The notes: generated by a model not told the origin, from the sequence alone. Positions 49,859 through 58,647 are shown, counted from the stretch's first letter. The stretch is 64,000 nt of DNA from Cognatishimia sp. WU-CL00825 (GCF_040364665.1 NZ_BAABWX010000001.1:496001-560000); one strand, 5' to 3'. Numbers and translations are program-made.

Positions 49859-50320
49859 ATGAACAGACGAGAAATCCTGTTGGCAACAACGGCGGCCGCT
49901 TTGATTGGGGGGCGGGCTTTGGGGGCTGGGGGGTTTGAGGTGACGCGCAGCGATGCTGAGTGGCGCGCTATGTTAACCAAATTGCAATACAAGGTGATGC
50001 GCGAAGATGGCACCGAGCGGGCGTTTACCTCGCCGCTTGATAAAAACTGGAAAGACGGTAGCTACCATTGTCGCGGTTGCGATTTAAAGGTCTATTCTTC
50101 ACGCCACAAATTTGACAGCGGCACGGGATGGCCCAGCTTTTACAAGGCCTTACCGAACGCAATTCGCACAAAACCAGATCGCATTCGTCTGCGGGTACAC
50201 ACTGAGGCACATTGCAGAAGATGCGGCAGTCACTTTGGCCACATATTCAACGATGGGCCAAAACCAACCGGAAAACGACACTGCCTGAATGGTGCCTCTT
50301 TGGTCTTTAAAGCGGCATAA
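49859..50320 (+). CDS. msrB: peptide-methionine (R)-S-oxide reductase with Tat signal
   Basis: Reduces methionine-R-sulfoxide in oxidised proteins. 153 residues: twin-arginine type N-terminus MNRREILLATTAAAL with hydrophobic stretch and a possible cleavage after GRALGA, then the SelR domain with zinc cysteines 71, 74, 119 and 122, the GTGWPSF motif and the catalytic Cys142 in RHCLNG. The signal implies a periplasmic repair enzyme that would need an external electron donor. Divergent from cobS across a 289-base gap where I see no gene. Confidence 0.93.
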   Translation: MNRREILLATTAAALIGGRALGAGGFEVTRSDAEWRAMLTKLQYKVMREDGTERAFTSPLDKNWKDGSYHCRGCDLKVYSSRHKFDSGTGWPSFYKALPNAIRTKPDRIRLRVHTEAHCRRCGSHFGHIFNDGPKPTGKRHCLNGASLVFKAA

Positions 50321-50326
50321 TCAGGC

Positions 50327-50372
50327 AAAAAAACACCCCAAGACTCGATCTTTCCGCCGTGACCTGGGGTGT
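50327..50372 (-). terminator. intrinsic terminator after the J-domain gene
   Basis: ACACCCCA (50333-50340) and TGGGGTGT (50365-50372) form a perfect eight-base stem; on the minus strand it is followed by a run of seven T. The 24-base loop is large but can pair internally. It may also work for msrB on the plus strand. Confidence 0.75.
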
Positions 50373-50393
50373 ATCGTGTTGAAAATATTGAAC

Positions 50394-51014
50394 TTATTTA
50401 AAGCTCGCGCTGTCCTTGATTTGCTCCCAAGCCCAAACAACTTCTTGAAGTTGCTCTTCCTGGCTGCGGTCGCCGCCGTTCATGTCCGGATGCAACACTT
50501 TGATCAACTTTTTATAAGCCTTGCGGATTTCCGCCTTTGACCAATTGTCATCGGCCTCAAGAATGTCCATCGCGCGGCGCTCGGTGGGCGGCAAACGGCG
50601 TCCAACAGAGCCGCGACCGGGGTTCTGCGTGGCGTTTCCACCCAAAACCTGATGCGGATCTTCGATGCCCAAACGCGCCCATGCGCGGGCTTCTGGGTCA
50701 CCCATGCGTTTTGTTTCGCGTTCCCAAACTTTGTCTTTGGACTTTTGCGCGTTGGTCTCGGCTTCGGTTTTGCCGTCAAAAAAGCTCCACTTTGCGTTGT
50801 ATTCGCGCACGTGGTCTTTGCAGAACCAACGGAATTCATCTAATACATCCGGGGCCTTAGGCGCACGGAACTTGCCAGACTCGGTGCATCCTTCCATTTC
50901 GCAGACGCGGGTTGATGTGGTGGATTCACCTGACATGCCCCGGCGGCCGCGCGGATTCTTCTTTTTTGCAGAAGATACGGACATATCGAATCCGAATGGG
51001 TCTGATTTTGACAT
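50394..51014 (-). CDS. J-domain (DnaJ-like) protein with C-terminal J domain
   Basis: 206-residue protein with the J domain at the C-terminus (about 145-205), including helix II KAYKKLIKVL and the HPD motif at 175-177, so it should stimulate DnaK. The N-terminal half has a basic leader and three cysteines (38, 43, 65) that could bind metal, unlike classical DnaJ. Such C-terminal J proteins are conserved in Rhodobacterales. ATG 51014 with AAAAGG upstream. Divergent from bolA. Confidence 0.9.
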   Translation of the reverse strand: MSKSDPFGFDMSVSSAKKKNPRGRRGMSGESTTSTRVCEMEGCTESGKFRAPKAPDVLDEFRWFCKDHVREYNAKWSFFDGKTEAETNAQKSKDKVWERETKRMGDPEARAWARLGIEDPHQVLGGNATQNPGRGSVGRRLPPTERRAMDILEADDNWSKAEIRKAYKKLIKVLHPDMNGGDRSQEEQLQEVVWAWEQIKDSASFK

Positions 51015-51086
51015 GGCTCACCTTTTCGACTCGGAGCAGAGATTGTAATCTACTTAGCGTCAGATTGAAGGGGGCAGATAAAAAAA

Positions 51087-51344
51087 ATGCAGGTAAAAGA
51101 CGAAATATTCGAGCGGTTGTCCGCCGCATTCTCGCCGAGCGCACTGGATGTTGTCGATGACAGCGAGAGCCACAGAGGGCACGCCGGGTTCCAAGAAGGC
51201 GGCCAGAGCCATTTTAACGTGAAGATACGTGCGCAAGCCTTTGAAGGGATGGGGAGATTAGCACGTCACCGTGCGGTACATGCTGCCATCGGAAAAGAGC
51301 TGGTTGGCCGCATTCATGCCTTGGCGCTGGATATTGGAACCTGA
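51087..51344 (+). CDS. BolA family protein
   Basis: 85-residue BolA/IbaG-type protein with the class II KH-like fold: DDSESHRGHAGFQEGGQSHF carries the conserved His residues used for [2Fe-2S] sharing with monothiol glutaredoxins, and HRAVHAAIGKEL is the C-terminal helix. Roles in iron-sulfur trafficking and stress are known for the family. No glutaredoxin gene is adjacent here. It ends one base before the converging DUF4177 gene. Confidence 0.93.
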   Translation: MQVKDEIFERLSAAFSPSALDVVDDSESHRGHAGFQEGGQSHFNVKIRAQAFEGMGRLARHRAVHAAIGKELVGRIHALALDIGT

Positions 51345-51818
51345 TTATTCAGCCGCCACATCGCGTTCAGTGCCAAGCTGCTGAGCGCGAAACCGCAATG
51401 CAGCGGGAAGGTTCCGGGGCTGCTGTGCTGGCGGTATAAGTTCTTGTGAATCAAAGAAATTTTCTTCGGCAGCAGGTTCGTTCACCGGGGCGTGCGTTAC
51501 CAGTTTGGGCGCTGGCAGAGGCACTGGGGTTGGTTCCTGGGCGATCTCAGCGACGGGTGCGTCGCGTTGTGGTGCAGCCGTTTCAGCCAGAACGCGTCGA
51601 AACACCAGTATACTGCGGTAATGTGTGGTGGTCGATGTCAGGCCAGAGCGTTCTTCACTTGGCAGGGTTTCGCTGCGCAAAAACTCCCACCCGTCCTGCG
51701 CCATTTTATTCATAACCTCTTGAATAGAGTTGGCAAATTTATCCTCAGGCTTGCGAATGCCGCGCGCCTTTTGCCCCTTGGCCGGGGCTGGAACCACCTT
51801 ATACTCGAAATTGGTCAT
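51345..51818 (-). CDS. DUF4177 domain-containing protein
   Basis: 157 residues. The N-terminal half (MTNFEYKVVPAP, QDGWEFLRSETLP, SILVFRR) matches the small DUF4177 beta-rich domain; the C-terminal half is Ala/Pro/Glu-rich and probably disordered. Function unknown, cytoplasmic. Its upstream region (51819-52020) holds two palindromes, one parS-like. Confidence 0.85.
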   Translation of the reverse strand: MTNFEYKVVPAPAKGQKARGIRKPEDKFANSIQEVMNKMAQDGWEFLRSETLPSEERSGLTSTTTHYRSILVFRRVLAETAAPQRDAPVAEIAQEPTPVPLPAPKLVTHAPVNEPAAEENFFDSQELIPPAQQPRNLPAALRFRAQQLGTERDVAAE

Positions 51819-51962
51819 CGCAATTTTCTGCCTGTTTTGCGCTTTATGTTAACAATCTAACAACAACATGTCTGTGTTTGTTTCAGGGCAGGGATGCGAC
51901 CAAGCCGTGACTGTGACTGTGACGCATCGACATAAATTGTGATTTTTTGCGTGAATTGTACA

Positions 51963-51995
51963 AATTGTACGTTTCAAGCGCTGAAACGTACGATT
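51963..51995. repeat. strong inverted repeat upstream of the DUF4177 gene
   Basis: GTACGTTTCA at 51967-51976 and TGAAACGTAC at 51982-51991 are perfect inverted repeats around AGCGC. Four more pairs (one G-T) extend the stem to 51963-51995. No T run follows on either strand, so it looks like a protein-binding site or a leader hairpin rather than a terminator. Its GTTTCA/TGAAAC arms resemble parS half sites spaced three bases further apart. Confidence 0.6.
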
Positions 51996-51999
51996 CGGC

Positions 52000-52015
52000 T
52001 GTTTCGCGCGAAACA
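52000..52015. promoter_or_regulatory. parS-like 16-base palindrome
   Basis: TGTTTCGCGCGAAACA is a perfect palindrome and differs from the common bacterial parS consensus TGTTTCACGTGAAACA only at the two symmetrical central-flanking positions (A to G, T to C). It is intergenic. ParB binding is a hypothesis; parA/parB genes are not in the window. Confidence 0.4.
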
Positions 52016-52026
52016 ATATCCAGATG

Positions 52027-52051
52027 CAAAAATGGCGGGAAATGCCCCGCC
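52027..52051 (-). terminator. intrinsic terminator after gatB
   Basis: GGCGGG (52034-52039) and CCCGCC (52046-52051) form the stem; on the minus strand it is followed by ATTTTTG. It lies 25 bases after the gatB stop. Confidence 0.8.
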
Positions 52052-52076
52052 AATTTCAAATCTTCTGTTTTAGGTT

Positions 52077-53588
52077 TTAACCCTTGAGCTTTTGCGCCAC
52101 CAATTGGTTGACGGCCTTTGGGTTGGCTTTGCCGCCGGTGGCCTTCATGACCTGTCCGACGAACCAGCCCGCGAGTTTTGGGTTCTCTTTGGCTTTTTCT
52201 ACTTGCGCGGGGTTGGCTGCGATGATTTCGTCAAGGGCGGCTTCTATCGCACCGGTGTCAGTCACCTGTTTCATGCCACGGTCTTCGACGATCTGTGCCG
52301 GGTCTCCGCCTTCGGTATAGACGATTTCAAACAGGTCCTTGGCAATTTTGCCAGAGATCGCATCAGAGGCGATCAGATCGATCACGCCACCCAGTTGAGC
52401 GGGCGAGATGGGGCAGTCTTTGATGGTTTTGTCGTCCTTTTTCAGACGGCCAAACAACTCGTTGATCACCCAGTTGGCGGCCAACTTGCCGTTGCGCCCG
52501 TTTGCGACCTCTTCAAAGAAGGCGGCGTTTTCAACATCAGCGGTCAAAACGGATGCGTCATATTCAGACAGTCCAAAGGTGCCCACAAAGCGTACTTTTT
52601 TGGCGTCGGGCAATTCGGGCAGGGTTTTGGCGATGTCGTCCACCCAAGCCTGTTCGATTTCCAAAGGCAACAGATCTGGATCCGGGAAATAGCGATAGTC
52701 ATGCGCTTCTTCTTTAGAGCGCATCGAGCGGGTTTCGTTTTTGTCGGCGTCATAAAGACGGGTTTCTTGATCGACGGTGCCGCCGGCTTCGACAATGGCG
52801 ATTTGACGGCGGGCTTCGAATTCGATGCCCGCTTGGATAAAGCGCATCGAGTTCATGTTTTTGATTTCGCAGCGGGTGCCAAGGTGGCCAAAATCACCGG
52901 TTTCGCGGTATTTTTCATACTGGCCGGCACGGCAGATCGAAACGTTGACGTCGGCGCGCAGGTTGCCGTTTTGCATGTTGCCATCACATGTGCCCAGATA
53001 ACGCAGGATTTGGCGCAGTTTGTTGACATAAGCTGCGGCCTCTTCGGGGCCACGGATGTCTGGGCGGCTGACGATTTCCATCAGCGCAACGCCGGTGCGG
53101 TTCAGGTCCACAAAGGACATGTTCGGGTCCATGTCATGCACGGATTTCCCGGCGTCTTGTTCCAAATGGATGCGTTCAACACGCACCAAACGGGCCACGC
53201 CCGGTCCCATATCAACCAGAATTTCGCCTTCGCCAACGATCGGGTGATACAGCTGCGAGATTTGGTAACCTTGCGGCAGGTCGGGGTAAAAATAGTTTTT
53301 GCGGTCAAATGCGGATTTGAGATTGATTTCAGCGTTCAGGCCAAGGCCCGTGCGCACCGCTTGTTCGACGCAATATTCGTTGATGGTGGGCAGCATGCCG
53401 GGCATGGCCGCGTCAACAAAAGACACATTGGCGTTGGGCTCGGCTCCAAATTTGGTGGAGGCAGCTGAAAACAGTTTGGCATTGGAGCTGACCTGGGCGT
53501 GCACCTCTAGACCGATGACCAGTTCCCAGTCATGTTTGGCACCCGCAATCACTTTGGGCTTAGGGGTTTCGTAAGTCAGGTCCAGCAT
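52077..53588 (-). CDS. gatB: Asp-tRNA(Asn)/Glu-tRNA(Gln) amidotransferase subunit B
   Basis: Subunit of the GatCAB amidotransferase that corrects mischarged Glu-tRNA(Gln) or Asp-tRNA(Asn). [21 protein letters not shown] near the N-terminus, [17 protein letters not shown], and the C-terminal YqeY-like tail ([16 protein letters not shown]) identify it; 503 residues. ATG 53588 with GGAG nine bases upstream. gatA and gatC are elsewhere. A 458-codon open frame on the plus strand here is an antisense shadow. Confidence 0.97.
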   Translation of the reverse strand: MLDLTYETPKPKVIAGAKHDWELVIGLEVHAQVSSNAKLFSAASTKFGAEPNANVSFVDAAMPGMLPTINEYCVEQAVRTGLGLNAEINLKSAFDRKNYFYPDLPQGYQISQLYHPIVGEGEILVDMGPGVARLVRVERIHLEQDAGKSVHDMDPNMSFVDLNRTGVALMEIVSRPDIRGPEEAAAYVNKLRQILRYLGTCDGNMQNGNLRADVNVSICRAGQYEKYRETGDFGHLGTRCEIKNMNSMRFIQAGIEFEARRQIAIVEAGGTVDQETRLYDADKNETRSMRSKEEAHDYRYFPDPDLLPLEIEQAWVDDIAKTLPELPDAKKVRFVGTFGLSEYDASVLTADVENAAFFEEVANGRNGKLAANWVINELFGRLKKDDKTIKDCPISPAQLGGVIDLIASDAISGKIAKDLFEIVYTEGGDPAQIVEDRGMKQVTDTGAIEAALDEIIAANPAQVEKAKENPKLAGWFVGQVMKATGGKANPKAVNQLVAQKLKG

Positions 53589-53685
53589 GTGCCGCCACTC
53601 CGGTTCTTTTAACACTCATTGGCGTTCTAGGGCAGGGCGCGGACAGGGGCAAGAGGGGTTGCGGGGTTGAGCCGCAGTATGTGGG

Positions 53686-54990
53686 TTACGGCTGGATTTC
53701 GGTGATGCCGTCGGGGCCGAAATGCACGGTGATGCCGGCTTCGAGGTTTTTCATAAAGGGTTGGGCCACGGCGGTCATCGCTAGTTTGCGGCCTTTTTGG
53801 GCAAGGCGTTCGATCGACATGCTACGCACACCGTTGTCAAAGCCCAGTTCCGCGTGGCCCCAGATCAGCGGGTGTACCTCGCGGAGGTGGTCTTGGATGA
53901 CGGTTTCAAAGGCAGCGCGCAGAGCGGCGGCTTGTTGGGCACCTGATCCGGTTTCGCGGTAGGCTTGGCGGGCGGCTTGCCAGGCGCAGTAGAGCTGGGC
54001 AGATACGAGGTTGGCGGATTTTTGGCTGGGGTTACGATCGAGGATGTCAAAGGTTCCGTCGATGAAATATTTGGTATCCAAAAGCGGCAGGGCTTTGGGA
54101 TCGGTCAGCAAGGCGTCAAACCATACCCACGTGTAGCCACCCGCGCCCCAGAGGTCATAGGTCCGCGCGGCTGTGCGGCGGGCTTGCAGTTCAAGCGCCT
54201 GGTGGCTGCCATACCATTGCGGCAGCATATAAGTGCCCAAGGCGCGCATATGGCGTGGGTTTTCCGGATCAAGGTCTATCAGGTCTTCAAAATCATCGGC
54301 AACGCGATCTCCGGGATGTTCGATGCCGGGCAGCAAGGCACAGCGGGCAGCAGAAAGCGCTGGTGAATTCAATTCGTGTGGGCTGAACCCATCAAGGATT
54401 TCTTCGGCGCGGGCAAAATGCGCCAAAAAGGCCTCGCGGTTGGTGTCTTTGAGGGCCGCGTCAGGCCCGGTGCCCCGCCAAGCCCAGCCAATGTCGATAT
54501 GCATATGGGCCACAATCAGGGCTATGGCGTGATCTTCGGGGTATTCACACAGCACAAGCTCTAGATCTTCGATGCCGGAAAAAAAGCTGGAATCTTTGGC
54601 TGGGCGACCATGTAAAAGCGCGTGTTCAGCGGCGGCCACCACATCAGCGCGCCCACCAAACAACAGCAGTTCTGCTACGGCGGTGCCGTCTGGCGTGGTC
54701 TCGCGGGTGCGGTCAGAATAGCGGATCTGGTCGGCCAGATCGTCCCAACGGTCTTGGCGGGCCAGAAACTGTCCGCGTTCGCGAATGCTGTTGTCGGCTT
54801 TCTGGCGCAAAGTGGCGCTGTTGACCGGGATTTTGATACGTTCTGCAATATCGACGGGGGCAGAGCTGCTTTCCGGCAGAAACGCCAAAGGCGCAGCATC
54901 GCGAGGCGCAGAAAACTTGCGAGCGATGGCCAGAATGGGCTCTGGCAAACGCAGCGTGGTGATCGCCGGTTTCTGGAATTTGAATTTCAT
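53686..54990 (-). CDS. uncharacterised 434-residue protein
   Basis: Not recognised. Soluble, no signal peptide or membrane segment. The N-terminal 60 residues are Pro/basic-rich (MKFKFQKPAITTLRLPEPIL), the rest is largely helical and Trp/Ala-rich with repeated helix-turn-helix spacing that could be a TPR-like solenoid. Notable stretches: AHMHIDIGWAWRGTG near residue 160, TYMLPQWYGSHQALELQAR near 255 and WGHAELGFDNG near 388. ATG 54990 has AGGAG six bases upstream, so translation is likely. A TTAA-N7-TTAA box lies 165 bases upstream. Confidence 0.85.
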   Translation of the reverse strand: MKFKFQKPAITTLRLPEPILAIARKFSAPRDAAPLAFLPESSSAPVDIAERIKIPVNSATLRQKADNSIRERGQFLARQDRWDDLADQIRYSDRTRETTPDGTAVAELLLFGGRADVVAAAEHALLHGRPAKDSSFFSGIEDLELVLCEYPEDHAIALIVAHMHIDIGWAWRGTGPDAALKDTNREAFLAHFARAEEILDGFSPHELNSPALSAARCALLPGIEHPGDRVADDFEDLIDLDPENPRHMRALGTYMLPQWYGSHQALELQARRTAARTYDLWGAGGYTWVWFDALLTDPKALPLLDTKYFIDGTFDILDRNPSQKSANLVSAQLYCAWQAARQAYRETGSGAQQAAALRAAFETVIQDHLREVHPLIWGHAELGFDNGVRSMSIERLAQKGRKLAMTAVAQPFMKNLEAGITVHFGPDGITEIQP

Positions 54991-55154
54991 CGCGTGCTCC
55001 TGTTGTCTTAGGGGCAATGTCACGTTGAAATTGGGCTGAAAAACGGCGGAGACGGGGAAACTCGCAGACCTTTAGGCGGTGGAATGCGGCGATTGCATAG
55101 GTTGAGTGCTGCAAAGGAACGATACCGAGGGTATTGTTGAATTCTGGTGAACAG

Positions 55155-55169
55155 TTAACGCTTGGTTAA
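55155..55169. promoter_or_regulatory. CtrA-type binding site TTAA-N7-TTAA
   Basis: TTAACGCTTGGTTAA matches the full CtrA consensus (two TTAA half sites, seven-base spacer) as in Caulobacter. It is in the 254-base gap between pepN and the 434-residue gene, upstream of the latter. About one such match per 100 kb is expected by chance at this base composition, so binding is not assured. Confidence 0.4.
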
Positions 55170-55210
55170 CGTTGAAGCTCAGAGACTTGGCAAGGTGGAT
55201 CAGGCAGTAG

Positions 55211-55231
55211 CAGCCCCAAACTATGGGGCTG
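55211..55231 (-). terminator. hairpin after pepN
   Basis: CAGCCCCA and TGGGGCTG form an eight-base stem around a five-base loop just after the pepN stop, without a T run. Possibly a terminator of the weak kind or a 3' end stabiliser. Confidence 0.4.
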
Positions 55232-55244
55232 CGTTGAAATGAGG

Positions 55245-57800
55245 TTAGCCCAAAATGCGTGTTATCATTTCGGTGGTGTCGCGGCTAAGGTCCGGTGTGG
55301 CCAGGATGCGTTCCAGTTGGATTTTGATCTTGGCCTGGCGGGCGCTGTCATAGCGCTTCCAGGTTTGACAGGCTGCACACATGCGCGCGGTGGTTTGCGG
55401 ATTAAGCGGATCGAGTTTGATCAACCAATCAGCTAGCAAGCTATAAGCGTCGCCACTTTCGTGGTGAAATCCCGCGTGATGGGCCGCGAGCGGCCCAATG
55501 ACCGAGCGAAAACGATTTGGGTTCTTCATGTCAAAGTCTGTGTGCTGGGTCAGCTTGGCAGTGACAGCCGCGACATCTTGGGGCTTGGCGTGCATAATTT
55601 GCAGCGCGAACCATTTGTCGATGACAAGGCGGTCCTCTTTCCATTGTGCATAGAATGCCGAAAGGGCCGCGTCGCCTTTGCCTGCGTCTAGCAGTTTGGC
55701 AAGTGCGGCCAGTTGCAATGTCATGTTGTCAGCGGTGGAATATTGTTTTTCTGCGGCTTCGCCTGCATCCAGGCGTGTAAGCATCGAGAGCGCAGCATTG
55801 CCCAGCGCGCGTTTGCCTGCGCCTGTGGCATCCGGTTCATAAGCGCCGGTGACTTGGTTTTCGGCATATAGCTGGGGCAGTATGTCGGCCAGTGCCTTGG
55901 CCTTGGCGTCGCGCAGGGCTTCGCTTGCAGCGTGAATTTTTGCAGGATCTGGCGTTTCGCCAGCGTCAGCCAAGACACCGGCGAGTTCGGTTTCTGAGGG
56001 TTGGCCAACCATCAAGGCGCGGTAAGCTGGGTCAAGGTCTGAGTCGCTTAGGACGGCGTGTAGGCCTGAAAGATAGTCAGGGTTTGGCGCAGCATCATTG
56101 CGGATCATGCTTAGCAGCGTGTCGCGGGCCAGATCGCGGCCTGCTTCCCAGCGGTTGAAGGCGTCGGTGTCATGGGCCAGCAAAAAGGCGCGGCGGGCAT
56201 TGTCGATGTTTTGGTCCAGCATCACCGGGGCAGAGAAGCCACGTAGGATAGATGGGACAGGGCGAGCCGAAAGACCGGTAAAGGCAAAGCTTTGATCTGC
56301 TTTTGTCATTTCCAGAATACGGGTGGCGTGGGTTTCACGGCCATCCGCAGCCAAAAGCCCAACCGCGATGGGGATCAGTTTGGCGTCTTTGGTGGTCTGG
56401 CCCGGTGTTGTCGCGGTGGATTGTGTGAAGTGCAGCGTAAAGGTGCCGCTTGATGCGTCCCATTCCTCGCGGATTGAAAGTTTGGGCGTGCCGGATTGGC
56501 TGTACCAGAGTTTGAACTGGGTCAGGTCGCGGCCGGTGCTGTCCTGGAAGACCGTGATCCAGTCTTCGATCGTGGCGGCGTCGCCATCATGGCGGTCAAA
56601 GTAAAGATCCAGCGCTTTGTAGTATTCAGCGTCTCCGACAAGGGTTTTAAGCATGCCGATGACTTCGGCACCTTTTTCATAGACGGTGGAGGTATAGAAA
56701 TTGTTGATCTCTTGGAATTGCTCTGGGCGTACAGGGTGGCTTAGGGGGCCTTGGTCTTCGGGGAATTGACGCGCGCGCAAGGCCAGCACGTTGTCGATGC
56801 GCGCCACAGGGGCAGAGCGCATGTCGGCGGTGAACTGTTGATCACGATAGACGGTCAGGCCTTCTTTGAGGCACAGCTGGAACCAATCGCGACAGGTGAT
56901 GCGGTTGCCGGTCCAGTTGTGGAAATACTCATGGGCGATGATGGCCTCGATGCGTTCAAAGTTCGCGTCGGTGCTGGTTTCTGGGGACGCAAGCACAGCA
57001 GAGGAGTTAAAGACATTTAGGCCTTTGTTTTCCATCGCGCCCATATTGAAATCATCGACGGCCACGATGTTGAAAATATCAAGGTCGTATTCCCGGCCAT
57101 AGACGTATTCATCCCAACGCATGGATTTTTTCAGTGCCTGCATGCCAAAAGCGCATTTGCCTTCGTCACCGGGGCGCACATAGATATTCAGTTCGACGTC
57201 TTTGCCGGATTTGGTGGTGAAACGATCTGGGTGGTTGATCAGGTCGCCAGCCACAAGCGCAAAGAGATAGGCGGGTTTTTTCCATGGGTCAGACCAGTCA
57301 GCAAAACCTGGGCCAGATACGCCGGGGTTGCCGTTGGATAGCAGGACTTTTTCATCGCCTTCCACGCGCACATCAAAGGTGGCCATGACGTCAGGGCGAT
57401 CGGGGTAATAGGTGATCTTGCGGAAACCCTCGGCCTCGCATTGGGTGCAATACATGCCGTTGGACATATAAAGCCCTTCGAGGGCGAAGTTCGTCGAGGG
57501 TGAGATTTCAACCTCGGCTTCAAACACAAAGGGGGCGTCGGGCACAGTGGCGGTCAGGCCTGCATCTGTAACGCTGGGTGTGATGTCAGCGCCGTCGATT
57601 TTGGCAGAGATCAGTTTGAGCTGTTCGCCATGCAGAAAAAAGGTCTTGTCGGTCGCCTCCGGGTTTGGACGAAACTGAATGCGTGACAAAACGCGGGTTT
57701 GTGTTGGGTGCAGTTTGAACGTCAGCTGGACCCCATCGATCAAATAGCCAAAGGGGGTGTAATCCTTGAGGTAAATCGTCTGAGGGGCGGCGTCGCGCAT
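55245..57800 (-). CDS. pepN: aminopeptidase N (M1 family)
   Basis: Broad-specificity zinc aminopeptidase in the cytoplasm, 851 residues. The substrate-binding GAMEN motif is at 254-258; the zinc site is HEYFH (His290, Glu291, His294) with Glu313 in LKEGLTV. The order is beta N-domain, thermolysin-like catalytic domain, Ig-like domain (DUF3458) and helical C-terminal domain, as in E. coli PepN. ATG 57800 has GGAG six bases upstream. Confidence 0.97.
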   Translation of the reverse strand: MRDAAPQTIYLKDYTPFGYLIDGVQLTFKLHPTQTRVLSRIQFRPNPEATDKTFFLHGEQLKLISAKIDGADITPSVTDAGLTATVPDAPFVFEAEVEISPSTNFALEGLYMSNGMYCTQCEAEGFRKITYYPDRPDVMATFDVRVEGDEKVLLSNGNPGVSGPGFADWSDPWKKPAYLFALVAGDLINHPDRFTTKSGKDVELNIYVRPGDEGKCAFGMQALKKSMRWDEYVYGREYDLDIFNIVAVDDFNMGAMENKGLNVFNSSAVLASPETSTDANFERIEAIIAHEYFHNWTGNRITCRDWFQLCLKEGLTVYRDQQFTADMRSAPVARIDNVLALRARQFPEDQGPLSHPVRPEQFQEINNFYTSTVYEKGAEVIGMLKTLVGDAEYYKALDLYFDRHDGDAATIEDWITVFQDSTGRDLTQFKLWYSQSGTPKLSIREEWDASSGTFTLHFTQSTATTPGQTTKDAKLIPIAVGLLAADGRETHATRILEMTKADQSFAFTGLSARPVPSILRGFSAPVMLDQNIDNARRAFLLAHDTDAFNRWEAGRDLARDTLLSMIRNDAAPNPDYLSGLHAVLSDSDLDPAYRALMVGQPSETELAGVLADAGETPDPAKIHAASEALRDAKAKALADILPQLYAENQVTGAYEPDATGAGKRALGNAALSMLTRLDAGEAAEKQYSTADNMTLQLAALAKLLDAGKGDAALSAFYAQWKEDRLVIDKWFALQIMHAKPQDVAAVTAKLTQHTDFDMKNPNRFRSVIGPLAAHHAGFHHESGDAYSLLADWLIKLDPLNPQTTARMCAACQTWKRYDSARQAKIKIQLERILATPDLSRDTTEMITRILG

Positions 57801-57871
57801 GGGGTGCTCCGTAAATGTGGTGTTACGGCTAGATGTAATGGGATGCGCAGGGGCTGCAAGTGGAATTGGTG

Positions 57872-58504
57872 TTACGATCTGGAAAGCTGGATGCCAAGGA
57901 ACACAAAGAGGCCACCGGTTGCGAGGGATGTGCTTTGGCGAAGGCGGTGATTGGTCACTCGGCGTTTTAGATAAAGCGCGATTGCTGCAATTGCTGCATG
58001 AACTCCAGACACAGTAATGGCGATCGTCAAATACATCTGAGTAAATTGAAGCGTCACTGAGGCATTGGGATCAATGAACTGTGGAAGGAACGCCGCGAGA
58101 AAAATTACCGTTTTTGGATTTCCAGCGGAGACAAGGAATGCCTGAATAAAGCGTTGCCGATGTGTGAGATCGGGCATTGAGGGGAGACTTGCCGTCGAAG
58201 CCAAGGGTGTTACAGCGGCGATGTTGCCGTAAATTGTTTTTATGCCCAGATAGATAAGGTAGGCTGCACCACAGAATTTGATTACCTGAAATGCTGTTGA
58301 ACCTGTCGTAACCAATGCGCCAATGCCCAACGAAACGGCTATGACTATTGCAAGTTGGCACAACAAATTCGCTGCTATTGTGGTCAAGACACTGCGGTAC
58401 CCAAACCTGAGCGCGTGGGCACAAACCAATAAAACGTTTGGTCCAGGAGAAAGGGTGATCAGAAGGTAGGCCAGGGCAAAAACAAGCCAGGTGTCGAGCT
58501 GCAT
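57872..58504 (-). CDS. LysE family translocator
   Basis: Amino acid exporter of the RhtB/LysE type, 210 residues with six hydrophobic segments. The N-terminal SPGPNVLLVCAHALRFG motif is the family signature, and FLVSAGNPKTVIFLAAFLPQF the second. Substrate could be homoserine, threonine or another amino acid; not decidable. ATG 58504 has AAGGA six bases upstream. A palindrome overlaps the leader. Confidence 0.9.
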   Translation of the reverse strand: MQLDTWLVFALAYLLITLSPGPNVLLVCAHALRFGYRSVLTTIAANLLCQLAIVIAVSLGIGALVTTGSTAFQVIKFCGAAYLIYLGIKTIYGNIAAVTPLASTASLPSMPDLTHRQRFIQAFLVSAGNPKTVIFLAAFLPQFIDPNASVTLQFTQMYLTIAITVSGVHAAIAAIALYLKRRVTNHRLRQSTSLATGGLFVFLGIQLSRS

Positions 58505-58513
58505 TACAATTCC

Positions 58514-58534
58514 TTAAGTATAGATATAACTTAA
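58514..58534. promoter_or_regulatory. palindrome in the leader of the LysE-type gene
   Basis: TTAAGT at 58514-58519 and ACTTAA at 58529-58534 flank nine AT-rich bases, ten bases before the start codon and next to the ribosome binding site. Typical operator geometry for a repressor or LysR-type activator, but no regulator gene is adjacent. Confidence 0.35.
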
Positions 58535-58562
58535 TTAGTGGACGTAGCAGTGGCAAACGAAT

Positions 58563-58591
58563 TTGGCCCAACACGATTTGCGCTGGGCCAA
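58563..58591 (-). terminator. hairpin after the SnoaL-like gene
   Basis: TTGGCCCA at 58563-58570 and TGGGCCAA at 58584-58591, with further A/T pairs outside, lie 57 bases after the SnoaL-like stop. No clean T run follows, so this may be a weak or bidirectional terminator. Confidence 0.4.
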
Positions 58592-58647
58592 TTCTTTGGA
58601 AACCTGACGGAACTGCTTAAACGTTGAGCAGTCCTTAAAGTGGTGAT

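Noticed and set aside
52092..53468. 458-codon open frame on the plus strand opposite gatB
   Set aside because: It is fully antisense to a strongly conserved gene, has no recognisable domain, and no ribosome binding site; long antisense frames are common where codon bias avoids stops.
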